A stretch of DNA of 64,000 nt from Nonlabens sp. MB-3u-79 (lineage in GTDB: Bacteria; Bacteroidota; Bacteroidia; Flavobacteriales; Flavobacteriaceae), in NCBI RefSeq assembly GCF_002831625.1, contig NZ_CP025116.1, forward strand, positions 2,223,501 to 2,287,500. The letters are read 5' to 3'. The notes under the pieces were generated by a model. It was given only the letters and a program-made list of their open reading frames with translations, was not told the DNA's origin and ran no database searches. Below are positions 16,612-25,874 of the stretch, one piece after another. How positions within the stretch are numbered: the first letter of the stretch is position 1; each line of letters begins with the position of its first letter. The position numbers and the translations under genes were made by a program.

Positions 16612-17730
16612 CTAAATATCTTTGCGGTAAGTTCTTCTTCTTTTATGAAGTGTAGGTTCGTAATTTTTCCAAGACGCTTGTACAGCAAGGTTGTCTTCTA
16701 ATTCTGGATTTGTTTCGCACTTTTTAATACCATAATTCATAAAGTTGACGATAATATTTCTAAACATCATAGCAGTAACACCTTTACCTTGATATTCTGG
16801 ATCGATGCCGATCAAATAAAAGGCCGCCTCCTTATTTTTCTTTTTTGCTTTCAATAAATGTATAAAACCAAAGGGGAATAACTTTCCATTCGCTTTTTGT
16901 AATGCTTTAGAAAAAGAAGGCATGGTAATCGCAAAACCTACTAATTTATCTTCTTGGTCTACCACCAGTTCTATAAAGTCTGGATTTATAAACGGAAGGT
17001 ATTTTTCTTTATATAATTCTATTTGATATTGTTGTATAGGTACATAGGTAACTAGATTGCTGTATGTTTTGTTTAACAAGTCAAACATAGCATCTACATA
17101 GGGTAGGATTTCTTTAGTCGTGCTAAACTGAAGGGATTTTAACGTGTAGCGCTTTGCTATGATATCTGCAAACCTATTGATTTTATCAGGAATAGGATTT
17201 GGTGGTTGGAACTTGAATTCCACCCATTCTGCGGCTTTTACATAACCTAGTTGTTCTAGATGTTCCTTATAATAAGGATGATTGTACCACGTGATCATGG
17301 TGCTCAATTCATCAAAACCTTTGATCAGTAAACCAGCCTTATCCATGTTAGAAAAACCTACGGGTCCTTCCATGAACTCCAAATGTTGTTCTTTTCCTAC
17401 TTTTTGAACTTCATCAAGTAAGGCTCTGGTCACCTCGATATCATCAATCATATCCAGCCAGCCAAAACGCATCTTAGGTTTCTTTTGTTCTTTAATTTCA
17501 ATGTGATTGATCAATGCTGCAACACGTCCTACTATCCTATTATCCTGATAAGCAAGAAACATCCAGCAATCTGCATTTTTGAAGACCTGATTTTTATTTG
17601 GATCAAATATTGCCAGTTCATCTTTAATGATAGGGGGTACAAAGAACTTATTGTCTTTGTAAAGGTCCATTTGAAATTGGACAAATTTTTTGATGTCCTT
17701 TTTAGACTCAATTTTACGTACTTCAATCAT
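16612..17730 (-). CDS. GNAT-fold protein (YghO-like), often mis-named GTP cyclohydrolase
   Basis: A 372-residue cytoplasmic protein. The C-terminal part shows a GNAT acetyl-CoA-binding signature (YLIGIDPEYQGKGVTAMMF, about residues 305-323). The N-terminal part (1-200) resembles a second, degenerate GNAT-like domain with RIVGRVAALIN and the EGPVGFSNMDKAG block, which is typical of this Bacteroidota family. The acceptor substrate is unknown. The gene ends near 16612 and begins three bases after the stop of the outer-membrane-protein gene, so they share a transcript. Confidence 0.85.
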   Translation of the reverse strand: MIEVRKIESKKDIKKFVQFQMDLYKDNKFFVPPIIKDELAIFDPNKNQVFKNADCWMFLAYQDNRIVGRVAALINHIEIKEQKKPKMRFGWLDMIDDIEVTRALLDEVQKVGKEQHLEFMEGPVGFSNMDKAGLLIKGFDELSTMITWYNHPYYKEHLEQLGYVKAAEWVEFKFQPPNPIPDKINRFADIIAKRYTLKSLQFSTTKEILPYVDAMFDLLNKTYSNLVTYVPIQQYQIELYKEKYLPFINPDFIELVVDQEDKLVGFAITMPSFSKALQKANGKLFPFGFIHLLKAKKKNKEAAFYLIGIDPEYQGKGVTAMMFRNIIVNFMNYGIKKCETNPELEDNLAVQASWKNYEPTLHKRRRTYRKDI

Positions 17731-17733
17731 AAG

Positions 17734-18714
17734 TTATATGCCGCCTCCTTCTCCTTCAAGATTGAGTTTGTTTTTTTTCTTTTTCTTTTTCCCTTTTTTA
17801 TCATCAGCTTGCGGGTCGCTTGTCTGCTCTATAGGAGTGTCTTTATGAAAATCCAATCGGTACGACATTCCTACATTTACTTGAAAGACTGTTGGTGTAT
17901 CTTTAAAATTTAAAGTAACACTCGTATCCACTTGCCAGTCTTTGGTAACTAAATAAGTCACACCACCACGACCTAAATCATCACTATAAAAATCAGATTT
18001 TAGGCCTTGATACTCTGCAAATATCGCCCATTTATTACTCAAACTACGGGTCATGGTTAATAACCATTGATAGGATGGATAGTCAGTAGCTATCCGGTCT
18101 GCGACAAAGTTGGTCACAAATACCCAACGGCCCCAGTTGTTTTGAGTTATTAATTCCAATCGAGGAGATATAGTGGAATCGTCTGGGGGTGTTAGTAGAT
18201 TATTCTCGCTAAAATCAAAATTAGCACCGGCATAAACTGAAACAGCAGGAATAAGGTCTCTCCAGTCCAACTTGTTATTTGCTTTCCAACTTAATAAGTT
18301 GACCTTCTTTTCACCAAAAAACTGATATGGGTCAAAGACCAGATACTTTGCACCAACTGTAAATCTTGAAAAATTAGAAAAAGAAGTATTGGTAGAGACG
18401 GTACCATTAAAATCGGTTTGATCGATACTGTTATAAGTACCAAAAACAGAAAACTCTAATTTTTCGGTAACAGCACCGTACCTCAGCTGGAAACTAGTAC
18501 CTATATAATCTCGCTCATACCTTTGAAGAAGATGCTCCTCAGCACGATAAAAAAGGGAACCTTCTATTTGTGCCACTCCATTCCCCACTGCAAAAGCACC
18601 TTGAGATCTTCCAGGACTATTAGTATTGATAGTTTCTGTATATTGGGCATGTACTAATTGAATTGTAACAAACAGCAATAAAAACAGTCTTATACTTTGA
18701 GTGGAGTATTTCAT
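17734..18714 (-). CDS. Outer-membrane beta-barrel (transporter-like, PF13557-type)
   Basis: A 326-residue protein with a signal peptide ending near VHAQ (residue 24), then a repeated amphipathic beta pattern over about 270 residues (TINTNSPGRSQGAFAVGNG start, YRLDFH end), typical of the phenol-degradation MetA-like transporter family. The last 35 residues are unusual for a barrel: a Lys-rich stretch followed by an acidic/Gly-rich end, presumably periplasmic or surface-exposed. It is the first gene of an operon with the GNAT protein. Confidence 0.85.
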   Translation of the reverse strand: MKYSTQSIRLFLLLFVTIQLVHAQYTETINTNSPGRSQGAFAVGNGVAQIEGSLFYRAEEHLLQRYERDYIGTSFQLRYGAVTEKLEFSVFGTYNSIDQTDFNGTVSTNTSFSNFSRFTVGAKYLVFDPYQFFGEKKVNLLSWKANNKLDWRDLIPAVSVYAGANFDFSENNLLTPPDDSTISPRLELITQNNWGRWVFVTNFVADRIATDYPSYQWLLTMTRSLSNKWAIFAEYQGLKSDFYSDDLGRGGVTYLVTKDWQVDTSVTLNFKDTPTVFQVNVGMSYRLDFHKDTPIEQTSDPQADDKKGKKKKKKNKLNLEGEGGGI

Positions 18715-18731
18715 ATTTATTTATTCTTGCT

Positions 18732-18739
18732 CAAATTTA
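18732..18739 (-). promoter_or_regulatory. -7 box of the outer-membrane-protein/GNAT operon
   Basis: TAAATTTG on the minus strand, an exact TAnnTTTG, 17 bases before the ATG at 18714. It lies back-to-back with the promoter of the DUF4834 gene. Confidence 0.65.
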
Positions 18740-18773
18740 ATATTTCTTATAGAGTATCGTGGCTTAGACTTAT

Positions 18774-18781
18774 TATTTTTA
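18774..18781 (+). promoter_or_regulatory. -7 box of the DUF4834 gene
   Basis: TATTTTTA, 16 bases before the TTG start at 18798. It supports that start. Confidence 0.45.
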
Positions 18782-18797
18782 CACAAAAGATTATTAT

Positions 18798-19076
18798 TTG
18801 GAATTTTTACAGACATTACTAATCATCCTACTTGTCCTCGTAGGCACAAGGCTATTGTGGAAATCCTTTGGGAAAATGTTTCTCAAATGGTTAGGAATGA
18901 AAGCTTTACAACGTGTTCAGAATAGTTTTGAAAAACGTGCTGGTTTTCAGGAAGAACAAAATCCTTTTCAAAACACAAACAGTAGGCAATCAACAAGTGC
19001 CAAATCTTCCACACCGTTGAAATCAAAGGAAAAGAAAAAGGTAGGTGAGTACATCGACTTTGAGGAAATTGATTAA
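18798..19076 (+). CDS. DUF4834 family small membrane protein
   Basis: A 92-residue protein with one N-terminal membrane helix (about 3-22) and a basic, disordered tail ending in KKVGEYIDFEEID. That tail and the position before a YfhO gene are typical of the flavobacterial DUF4834 family, whose role is unknown. The start codon is TTG; the next in-frame ATG would remove most of the helix. The YfhO gene follows after 30 bases. Confidence 0.85.
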   Translation: MEFLQTLLIILLVLVGTRLLWKSFGKMFLKWLGMKALQRVQNSFEKRAGFQEEQNPFQNTNSRQSTSAKSSTPLKSKEKKKVGEYIDFEEID

Positions 19077-19106
19077 TTTCCCTCATTCATTTTATTTAAA
19101 GTTTTC

Positions 19107-21575
19107 ATGAATTTTGATTTCAAGAAATTAGTACCGCATTTAGCCGTATTTATAGTTTTTATCATTGCAGCACTCGCTTATTTCCATCCCGTTTTAAGTG
19201 GTAAAAAATTGTATCAAGGTGATATTGTTCAATATAAAGGTAACGCTAGGCAGCTTATCGATCACAGAGCTGAGACCGGGGAAGAGCTGTATTGGACAGA
19301 TGCCGTTTTTGGGGGGATGCCTACTTATCAATTAGGCGCACGATATGAATACGATTTTATAGACAGTCTTGATCGCGCATTGAGATTTTTACCTCGTCCA
19401 GCAGACTATCTATTTCTTTACTTTGCTTGTTTTTATGTACTTATGTTGGTCATGAGAGTAGACTGGAAAATAGGTTTACTCGGTGCACTAGCATTTGGTT
19501 TTTCTACCTATCTCATCATCATTATTGGAGCTGGGCATAATTCAAAAGCCCACGCTATTGCTTATTTCCCGTTGGTATTAAGCGGTCTCATACTCGTTTT
19601 TCAAAAACGATACTTACTCGGCTTTGTGTTAACGGCACTGGCCATGTCATTAGAATTGCAGGCAAATCATCCTCAGATGACTTATTATTTATTGCTAGCG
19701 GTAGTAATTTTAGGAATTGCCTATTTTATAGATGCCGTTAAAAAGAATTTGATTCCGCATTATTTTAAATCTATTGGAATCATGATTGCTGCCGTAGTTC
19801 TCGCTTTAGGAACTAATGCTGGTAACCTCCTAGCTACTAGTGAATACTCCAAGGAAAGTACGCGTGGGGAAAACAATTTGACGGTAAATGCTCAGGGCGA
19901 AAGCTTAGCAAAAACAAGCGGCTTAGACTACGATTATATTACGGATTACAGTTACGGACTGTCAGAAAGTATGAACCTTGTTTTACCGCGTTTTGCTGGT
20001 GGGGGAAGTGGAGAGGTTTATGATGAAAATAGCCAAAGCCGGGAACAGCTTTCTAGAATAGACCCTTCTACATTAAATGAAGAAGAGATGAGTTATCTCA
20101 ATCAGCTGGTCTCCTTAAGTCAACGTAAATATTGGGGCGATCAATCCATTGTAGAAGCACCTGCTTATCTAGGAGTAAGTGTTGTATTTTTAGCTTTATT
20201 GTCTCTGTTCTTAATCAAAGGAAGATTAAAGTGGTGGACTCTTACGGCCATTGCCCTCTCACTACTACTTTCTTATGGTAAGAATTTAAGTTGGCTTACA
20301 GAGTTCTTTATAGACTATGTGCCATTTTATAACAAGTTTAGAGCGGTAACTTCTATTCAAGTAATAATTGAATTGTGCGTACCTGTACTCGCAGCAATAG
20401 GTTTGTGGCAGTTCTTTAATAAAAAAACAGCCCTAGAGAAAAAACGAAAAGCATTATTATATGCTGGAGCAGGTTTTGGCGGATTATTGCTTCTTATAGC
20501 CTTTTTAGGTTCTTATATCTTTAATCTTACAGGACCTTATGATGAATATTTATTAGACTTTCCTCAGTTAGGGTCAAGGTATGTAAAAGCACTACAAGCT
20601 GATCGTTTTGCAATGATTCAAACGGATGCGTTTAAAGCATTGTTATATGTAGGATTGATTTGTGGCTCTTTATATTTATTATTAAGTGATAAGATTAAAG
20701 AGACGGCGGTTTTAATTGTTTGCGGTGTCGTTATTCTTTTCGACTTGGTCAGCTTTGATTTAAATTATGTCAATTCAGAAGATTATGTCAGCGCTAGAGA
20801 ATATGCTTTTGCATTTGATAAAACTCCAGCAGATGAAGTGGTGCTTCAAGACAAAGAGCATTTTAGAGTCTATGATCAATTGGCAGATCCAGTGAATAGT
20901 GGTAGAGCAGCTTATTTTCATAAAGCCATGGGTGGTTACCATGGAGCAAAACCACGTAGGTTCCAAGATTTAATGAATTTCTATTTTGTAGAAGAGCAAG
21001 GAATAACTCGAGAGCAATTAGAAATACTAGCGATGTTTAACACCAAATATATCTTGGGTCAAAATCAAAACGGAACCGTTGCTCAACAAAACCCAGTAGA
21101 ATTAGGAAATGCTTGGTTTGTAAGTGATATTAAAACGGTGGCAGATCAAAACGAGGAAATTCTAACTTTAAAAGAGCTCGATGCAGACTCTCTTGCTATA
21201 ATGACCAAAGATCAAAAAGAGTTGATAGGTTTAAAGAGTGTAGGTAAAGATGCTGCGGCTACCATAAATCTCAAGGATTACAAAACAGAAGAATTGACCT
21301 ACACCAGCAACAACAGCAAAGAAGGGTTGGCTGTATTTTCAGAGATGTATTATCCATATGGATGGAAGGCTAGCATAGATGGTAGTGAAGTTCCTATTGC
21401 ACGAGTTAATTATGCGTTGAGAGGATTAAAAGTCCCTGCAGGACAGCACGAAATCGTTTTTAAGTTTGTACCAGAAGTCGTAAAAACAGGTTCTACCATT
21501 ATGTTGATTAGTAATATACTATTGCTATTGATCGTTTTAGGCGGTTTATTTACAGTTTATAAAAAGAACGTTTAG
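19107..21575 (+). CDS. YfhO family membrane glycosyltransferase-like protein
   Basis: An 822-residue inner-membrane protein with about 12 membrane helices in the first 540 residues, including one close to the C-terminus, and a large outer domain (about 560-790). YfhO-family proteins are GT-C-like and act in surface glycan or lipoteichoic-acid modification in Firmicutes; in Bacteroidota the role is not established. Conserved-looking blocks are PTYQLGARYEYD, GAGHNSKAHAIAYFPL and MNLVLPRFAGGGSG. It is followed after three bases by a glycosyltransferase and then a flippase, so surface-polysaccharide assembly is a reasonable inference. Confidence 0.9.
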   Translation: MNFDFKKLVPHLAVFIVFIIAALAYFHPVLSGKKLYQGDIVQYKGNARQLIDHRAETGEELYWTDAVFGGMPTYQLGARYEYDFIDSLDRALRFLPRPADYLFLYFACFYVLMLVMRVDWKIGLLGALAFGFSTYLIIIIGAGHNSKAHAIAYFPLVLSGLILVFQKRYLLGFVLTALAMSLELQANHPQMTYYLLLAVVILGIAYFIDAVKKNLIPHYFKSIGIMIAAVVLALGTNAGNLLATSEYSKESTRGENNLTVNAQGESLAKTSGLDYDYITDYSYGLSESMNLVLPRFAGGGSGEVYDENSQSREQLSRIDPSTLNEEEMSYLNQLVSLSQRKYWGDQSIVEAPAYLGVSVVFLALLSLFLIKGRLKWWTLTAIALSLLLSYGKNLSWLTEFFIDYVPFYNKFRAVTSIQVIIELCVPVLAAIGLWQFFNKKTALEKKRKALLYAGAGFGGLLLLIAFLGSYIFNLTGPYDEYLLDFPQLGSRYVKALQADRFAMIQTDAFKALLYVGLICGSLYLLLSDKIKETAVLIVCGVVILFDLVSFDLNYVNSEDYVSAREYAFAFDKTPADEVVLQDKEHFRVYDQLADPVNSGRAAYFHKAMGGYHGAKPRRFQDLMNFYFVEEQGITREQLEILAMFNTKYILGQNQNGTVAQQNPVELGNAWFVSDIKTVADQNEEILTLKELDADSLAIMTKDQKELIGLKSVGKDAAATINLKDYKTEELTYTSNNSKEGLAVFSEMYYPYGWKASIDGSEVPIARVNYALRGLKVPAGQHEIVFKFVPEVVKTGSTIMLISNILLLLIVLGGLFTVYKKNV

Positions 21576-21578
21576 CCC

Positions 21579-22874
21579 TTGAAAAAGCCAGTATTGATTA
21601 TCAGTTATTATTGGCCGCCAGCTGGTGGGCCAGGTGTACAGCGCTGGTTGAAGTTTGCAAAATACCTTCCTAGAAATGGTTATGATGTGACGGTAGTCGT
21701 ACCTGAAAATCCAGATTATCCAGTGTTGGACAAAAGCCTAATGGAAGACATTCCAGAAGATATTAGACTACTTAAAGTACCTATTAAGGAACCTAGTAGG
21801 ATGGCTGGTAAGCTTTCGCGAAAGCGTACTAAAAATCTACAACGCGGTATTTTAAATAAAAAAGCTAGTTTTCTAGAGCGCACTCTGGTATGGCTGCGCG
21901 GCAATTTTTTTATTCCAGATGCTCGAGTAGGATGGAAGCAACATGTTTTAAGAGCAGTAGAATCTTATCTTTCAGAAAATCGGGAATGTACAGTGATCAC
22001 CACAGGACCACCACATTCTGTGCATTTAATAGGAATGGAACTGAAAAGCCTTCTCCCTTCCATCAAATGGCTGGCCGACTTTCGGGATCCATGGACGACT
22101 ATAGGGTATCATAAAGACTTAAAGCTAGGGAAACGCGCTCAAAAAAGACACTTAGCATTAGAAAAAGAAGTGCTCCACACAGCAGATTTGCTAATAGTTA
22201 CCAGTCCACACACTGGAAAAGAATTTAAATCAAAAACAACAACACCCATACAATTGATTACTAATGGCTACGACATAACGCCTAATGCACAAAGAAGACA
22301 GCCAGACGCTGCGTTTGTTCTCGCACATATAGGAACTTTATTATCTGATCGCAATCCTCAATTGTTGTGGGAATCTTTGCGAGAACTCTGTCAAGAATCA
22401 GAAGACTTTTCAAGCGATTTTAAATTACAACTCGCTGGTAACGTTAGTCAGGAAATCTTAGATAGTCTTGTTGAATACCAATTAGACCAGTATCTGGACA
22501 ATAAAGGTTATGTATCACATGATGAATCTGTGGAGCTGATGTATCAAGCGCAAGCTTTATTGCTTATTGAAATAGATACCGAAGAAACTAGAGCTATCAT
22601 ACCAGGTAAAATCTTTGAATATTTTGCAAGCCGCCGTCCTATTATAGCTATAGGCCCTAAAGAAGCAGCTATAGAATTACTGATTACGGACACGCATTCT
22701 GGAGAGTTTTTTAATTACCAACAAAAGGAATCCTTAAAAAAGTATATCAGTCACCTTTATGACCTCTATAAAAAAGGTCAAAATGATAGTAATTTCAATG
22801 ATCATATAGACCGATATCGACGTGCTCACCTTACTCAAATTCTTTCCAAAACCATAGAATTTGTATGGGAGTAG
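21579..22874 (+). CDS. GT4-like glycosyltransferase
   Basis: A 431-residue cytoplasmic glycosyltransferase. The N-terminus has the glycine-rich acceptor loop of GT-B enzymes (WPPAGGPGVQRWLKFAKYLP, 13-32), followed by TTGPPHS and LADFRDPWT blocks. The C-terminal half has the donor-side segment ending in PGKIFEYFASRRPI. The start codon is TTG, three bases after the YfhO stop. The gene overlaps the flippase start by ten bases. A near-exact palindrome copy encodes LSRKR near residue 78-83, in a linker between conserved blocks. Confidence 0.9.
   Translation: MKKPVLIISYYWPPAGGPGVQRWLKFAKYLPRNGYDVTVVVPENPDYPVLDKSLMEDIPEDIRLLKVPIKEPSRMAGKLSRKRTKNLQRGILNKKASFLERTLVWLRGNFFIPDARVGWKQHVLRAVESYLSENRECTVITTGPPHSVHLIGMELKSLLPSIKWLADFRDPWTTIGYHKDLKLGKRAQKRHLALEKEVLHTADLLIVTSPHTGKEFKSKTTTPIQLITNGYDITPNAQRRQPDAAFVLAHIGTLLSDRNPQLLWESLRELCQESEDFSSDFKLQLAGNVSQEILDSLVEYQLDQYLDNKGYVSHDESVELMYQAQALLLIEIDTEETRAIIPGKIFEYFASRRPIIAIGPKEAAIELLITDTHSGEFFNYQQKESLKKYISHLYDLYKKGQNDSNFNDHIDRYRRAHLTQILSKTIEFVWE
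21811..21826. repeat. Palindrome variant, copy 6, inside glycosyltransferase gene
   Basis: AGCTTTCGCGAAAGCG: 15 of 16 bases match; only the first base differs. Read as Leu-Ser-Arg-Lys-Arg. Confidence 0.9.
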
Positions 22875-24322
22875 TCATCAAACAATCCGTTTGGAACCTA
22901 GTAATTACTGGGTTGGGTTTTGTGCTAGGAGCACTTAACGTACTTATTCTTGCTCAAATCTACCTCTCAGACGATTATTATGGTTTATGGAATTATGTAC
23001 TCTCTACTTCTTTTCTCTTTTTTCCATTGATGTCCTTTGGTATTCATAACACCATTGTAAAATATTACTCGAGTTATACCACTAAAGAGGAGCGTGATGG
23101 CTTTTTAACTCAAATGTTGTTGTGGCCTTTATGCATTATCATTCCAGTAATAGGAATCATTTATCTGGCTCAGGATACAATCGCTTCTTATATTTCTGAT
23201 AAAAATGAAATCACAGGAGCTTTTTTATGGTGTATTCCTCTGATAGCTATTTTTCAAGCCTATTTTGAGATCTTCTATGCTTGGGTAAAAGTTCATATGA
23301 AAACCATAGGCGGTAATTTTTTAAAGGAAGTTTTTTATAGAGCTGGTGCTATGCTTACTCTAATGATGCTTGCCATGGGATGGATTGATCAAACAGAGTT
23401 CATTTACAGCTTGGTTTTTATTTACGCACTGCGTGCGCTGTTAATGAACATTTTAGCATTTCAAACCTATCTCCCTGTGTTTAAATTTCAGAAGTTGATG
23501 AATACTTCAAAGATTATCAACTATAGTATTTATATGATTATAGCGGGTTCTATTTCTACAGCTTTAATCGATCTTGATAAATTTATGCTCAATCAGTACG
23601 TGACTATTGATCAAATAGGATACTATGGTATTGCCGTTTTTATCGCTACTGTGATCGCAGTCCCTGCTAGAGGAATGGCTCAAATAACACACCCACTTAC
23701 AGCAGGTCATTTTAATAGAAATGAGATGGGAGACGTAGCGCAATTGTATAAAAGAAGCTCTCTTAATTTAAGTGTGGTCGCCGGTTTTTTATTGGTGATT
23801 ATCTTTTGTAATCTCAACGAGTTCTATGCGATGATGCCCCAAGAAACACGTATTGCAATTCCAGTGGTATTTCTGATTTCTTTGACCAAATTTTCAGAAA
23901 ACTTATTAGGCAGCAATAATGCTATTCTTTACAACAGTGATTTATATAAAGTCACTTTGTGGATGGGCTTTTTGTTAACTTTTGTTGCTATAGGTCTTAA
24001 TTGGTGGCTTATTCCCGAATTTGGTATCATCGGTGCTGCAATAGCTACGTGTATGGCTTATTTGTGTTACGCTTTCGCGAAAGCGTATTACGTGTACATT
24101 AAATTAAAAATACACCCATGGACTTCTAAAACATGGAATACTTTATTCCTTATAGTCGCTATCATAGGAGCGTTTTACTTTTGGGATTTCACATGGCATC
24201 CATTAGTGAATATCGCTATAAAGTCTGTTTTAATCTCGCTGATTTATCTTGGGTCTATCTATAAAATGAAGTTGTCTTCTGAAATTAATCAGATCATAAA
24301 TAGATACTTTTTGCGCAGCTAG
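22865..24322 (+). CDS. Polysaccharide flippase (Wzx/MATE-like)
   Basis: A 485-residue inner-membrane protein with about 14 hydrophobic helices over its whole length, an N-terminal half typical of lipid-linked oligosaccharide flippases (QSVWNLVITGLGFVLGALNV; the DKFMLNQY segment near 240). It probably moves a lipid-linked glycan across the membrane. Start overlaps the glycosyltransferase by ten bases. A palindrome copy encodes AFAKA near residue 402-407, at the end of a late helix. Confidence 0.9.
   Translation: MGVVIKQSVWNLVITGLGFVLGALNVLILAQIYLSDDYYGLWNYVLSTSFLFFPLMSFGIHNTIVKYYSSYTTKEERDGFLTQMLLWPLCIIIPVIGIIYLAQDTIASYISDKNEITGAFLWCIPLIAIFQAYFEIFYAWVKVHMKTIGGNFLKEVFYRAGAMLTLMMLAMGWIDQTEFIYSLVFIYALRALLMNILAFQTYLPVFKFQKLMNTSKIINYSIYMIIAGSISTALIDLDKFMLNQYVTIDQIGYYGIAVFIATVIAVPARGMAQITHPLTAGHFNRNEMGDVAQLYKRSSLNLSVVAGFLLVIIFCNLNEFYAMMPQETRIAIPVVFLISLTKFSENLLGSNNAILYNSDLYKVTLWMGFLLTFVAIGLNWWLIPEFGIIGAAIATCMAYLCYAFAKAYYVYIKLKIHPWTSKTWNTLFLIVAIIGAFYFWDFTWHPLVNIAIKSVLISLIYLGSIYKMKLSSEINQIINRYFLRS
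24070..24085. repeat. 16-bp palindrome, copy 7, inside flippase gene
   Basis: Exact copy, read as Ala-Phe-Ala-Lys-Ala. Confidence 0.95.
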
Positions 24323-24409
24323 AATCAAATAGGAGCTTATAAGGCTTTTGTTTTGAGCCTCTTTGGGTAGATAACTCGGCTACTAATTAGTCCATTTAAC
24401 AAACCATAA

Positions 24410-24440
24410 AAAAAGCCGATTCTTAATGAATCGGCTTTTT
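24410..24440. terminator. Bidirectional terminator
   Basis: 13-bp perfect stem AAAAAGCCGATTC / GAATCGGCTTTTT with loop TTAAT, A-run on one side and T-run on the other. It lies between the convergent flippase and Arg-rich protein genes. Confidence 0.92.
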
Positions 24441-24456
24441 AGTAAACTTATAAATC

Positions 24457-25707
24457 TTATCCTCTTTTATTACTCCTTTTGGAGCCAGTAGAGCGATTTG
24501 CGTTGCTATTGGAACTTGTTCTAGAACTTCTAGCTTGAGTATTTCTTGAAGACGAGCTTCGCGAATTTACAGCTGTATCATTACTAGGTGATGGTCTTCT
24601 AGTGGCAGCACTTCTACTAGGAGTAGTGTTGCGATTCACTGGGTTACCAACGGTAGCATTTGTGTTTCGATTAGATCTATTAGACCTAGTTGTAACAGCA
24701 GGAATTGTTCTCGTATTCCCTACACTTAACGTTGAAGATCTTGATGTGCCTCTTGTATTTATAGGAGTAGCAGTTGTTGTTCTACTACTTCTTGTGTTTA
24801 CTGCGCTGGCACTTCTTCCATTTCTTGAAGTAGATCTTGTGTTAACAGCAGTTGTGTTACGTCCAGTGTTTCTATCATTAGCCGCGGTAGTTCTACCATG
24901 ATTATTTCTAGTTACTTGACTTCTTCCAGTAGCAATTGCTTGTCTGTTTCTAGAAACTCTATTGTTTACAGCAACAGCTCTACCACTTGCATCACGTCGT
25001 CCTCTTTCAAAACTTCTGTAGTTCACTCGATCATAAGGTCTGTAGAAGTCACGTCTGACATTTGCTCCGGCATAATACCCAGCATAATACCCATTGTAAT
25101 AGGAAGGCGTATTCCAGTAGTTTCTGTGATAAGACCATGCATAACGTATCGGGAAATACGATAATCGGTATGGCGTATTGTAAACAATACATCTACTTAC
25201 CAGTGGAAGACCATAGAAATTGTGCCATGGTTGGAAAACATAGTTTCTATTATACGCATTAATGTATCCGTTATAATAATCGATGACACCAGGTCTGCTA
25301 TAGTAAACATTCAAGTTACCTATACGGTTGATATAACCACCGCGATAGTTTATAAAAACTTCACCTATCTGATTGACACGACCATAAGAGTCGTAGAATA
25401 CAGGTATTTCTTCTATTTGTATAACAGCGCCGTAAGAATCGTACTGTACGAAGCGATTGTAATCATAACCAGTGTTGAAAGACATTTGCAGGTTTCCAGT
25501 GTTTACATAAACATTGGTACCATTTCTATCTTGTAAATAGTTAAAATCAAATTGACCGTCTGGAAATACAGCAAACTCGATTCCATTTTGATTAAAAATA
25601 AAGTTCTTTGTATAATTACGGTAGCGTCGGTCATCTTCTGTGTTTTCTGCATTTGAAAGACCCATCCCAAAAAGAAAAACAAGTGTTAGTGTAAATAGCT
25701 TTTTCAT
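24457..25707 (-). CDS. Secreted protein with Arg/Ser/Thr/Asn-rich tail
   Basis: A 416-residue protein from ATG at 25707 (the frame is open to 25731). It has a signal peptide ending near SNAE, an N-terminal domain rich in Tyr, Asn and Gly (about 20-215) with repeated short strands such as YDSYGRVNQIGEVFINYRGG, then about 190 residues of low-complexity sequence made largely of Arg, Ser, Thr, Asn and Ala, with many NTRS/RSxR repeats. The tail is strongly basic and probably disordered. I know no function; it could bind polyanions or be a cell-surface/matrix protein. Terminator shared with the flippase gene. Confidence 0.8.
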   Translation of the reverse strand: MKKLFTLTLVFLFGMGLSNAENTEDDRRYRNYTKNFIFNQNGIEFAVFPDGQFDFNYLQDRNGTNVYVNTGNLQMSFNTGYDYNRFVQYDSYGAVIQIEEIPVFYDSYGRVNQIGEVFINYRGGYINRIGNLNVYYSRPGVIDYYNGYINAYNRNYVFQPWHNFYGLPLVSRCIVYNTPYRLSYFPIRYAWSYHRNYWNTPSYYNGYYAGYYAGANVRRDFYRPYDRVNYRSFERGRRDASGRAVAVNNRVSRNRQAIATGRSQVTRNNHGRTTAANDRNTGRNTTAVNTRSTSRNGRSASAVNTRSSRTTTATPINTRGTSRSSTLSVGNTRTIPAVTTRSNRSNRNTNATVGNPVNRNTTPSRSAATRRPSPSNDTAVNSRSSSSRNTQARSSRTSSNSNANRSTGSKRSNKRG

Positions 25708-25874
25708 AATTATAGGTATTAATGTCAGCACTTCTTTATACCAACACTAATAACTAATCAACCAGCGTGCCAAACCATAAAAAGCTCATGCCGCATACGA
25801 TGGTATCTGTGTTTTAAAAACCCTATGATTCTTTAAATCAGTGGTCTATATTTATTTTATTTAAATAGTAATTT

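Noticed and set aside
24602..25536. Several plus-strand open frames opposite the Arg-rich protein gene
   Set aside because: They arise because the low-complexity and Tyr/Asn-rich coding sequence has few stops on its complement; the minus-strand protein has a signal peptide.
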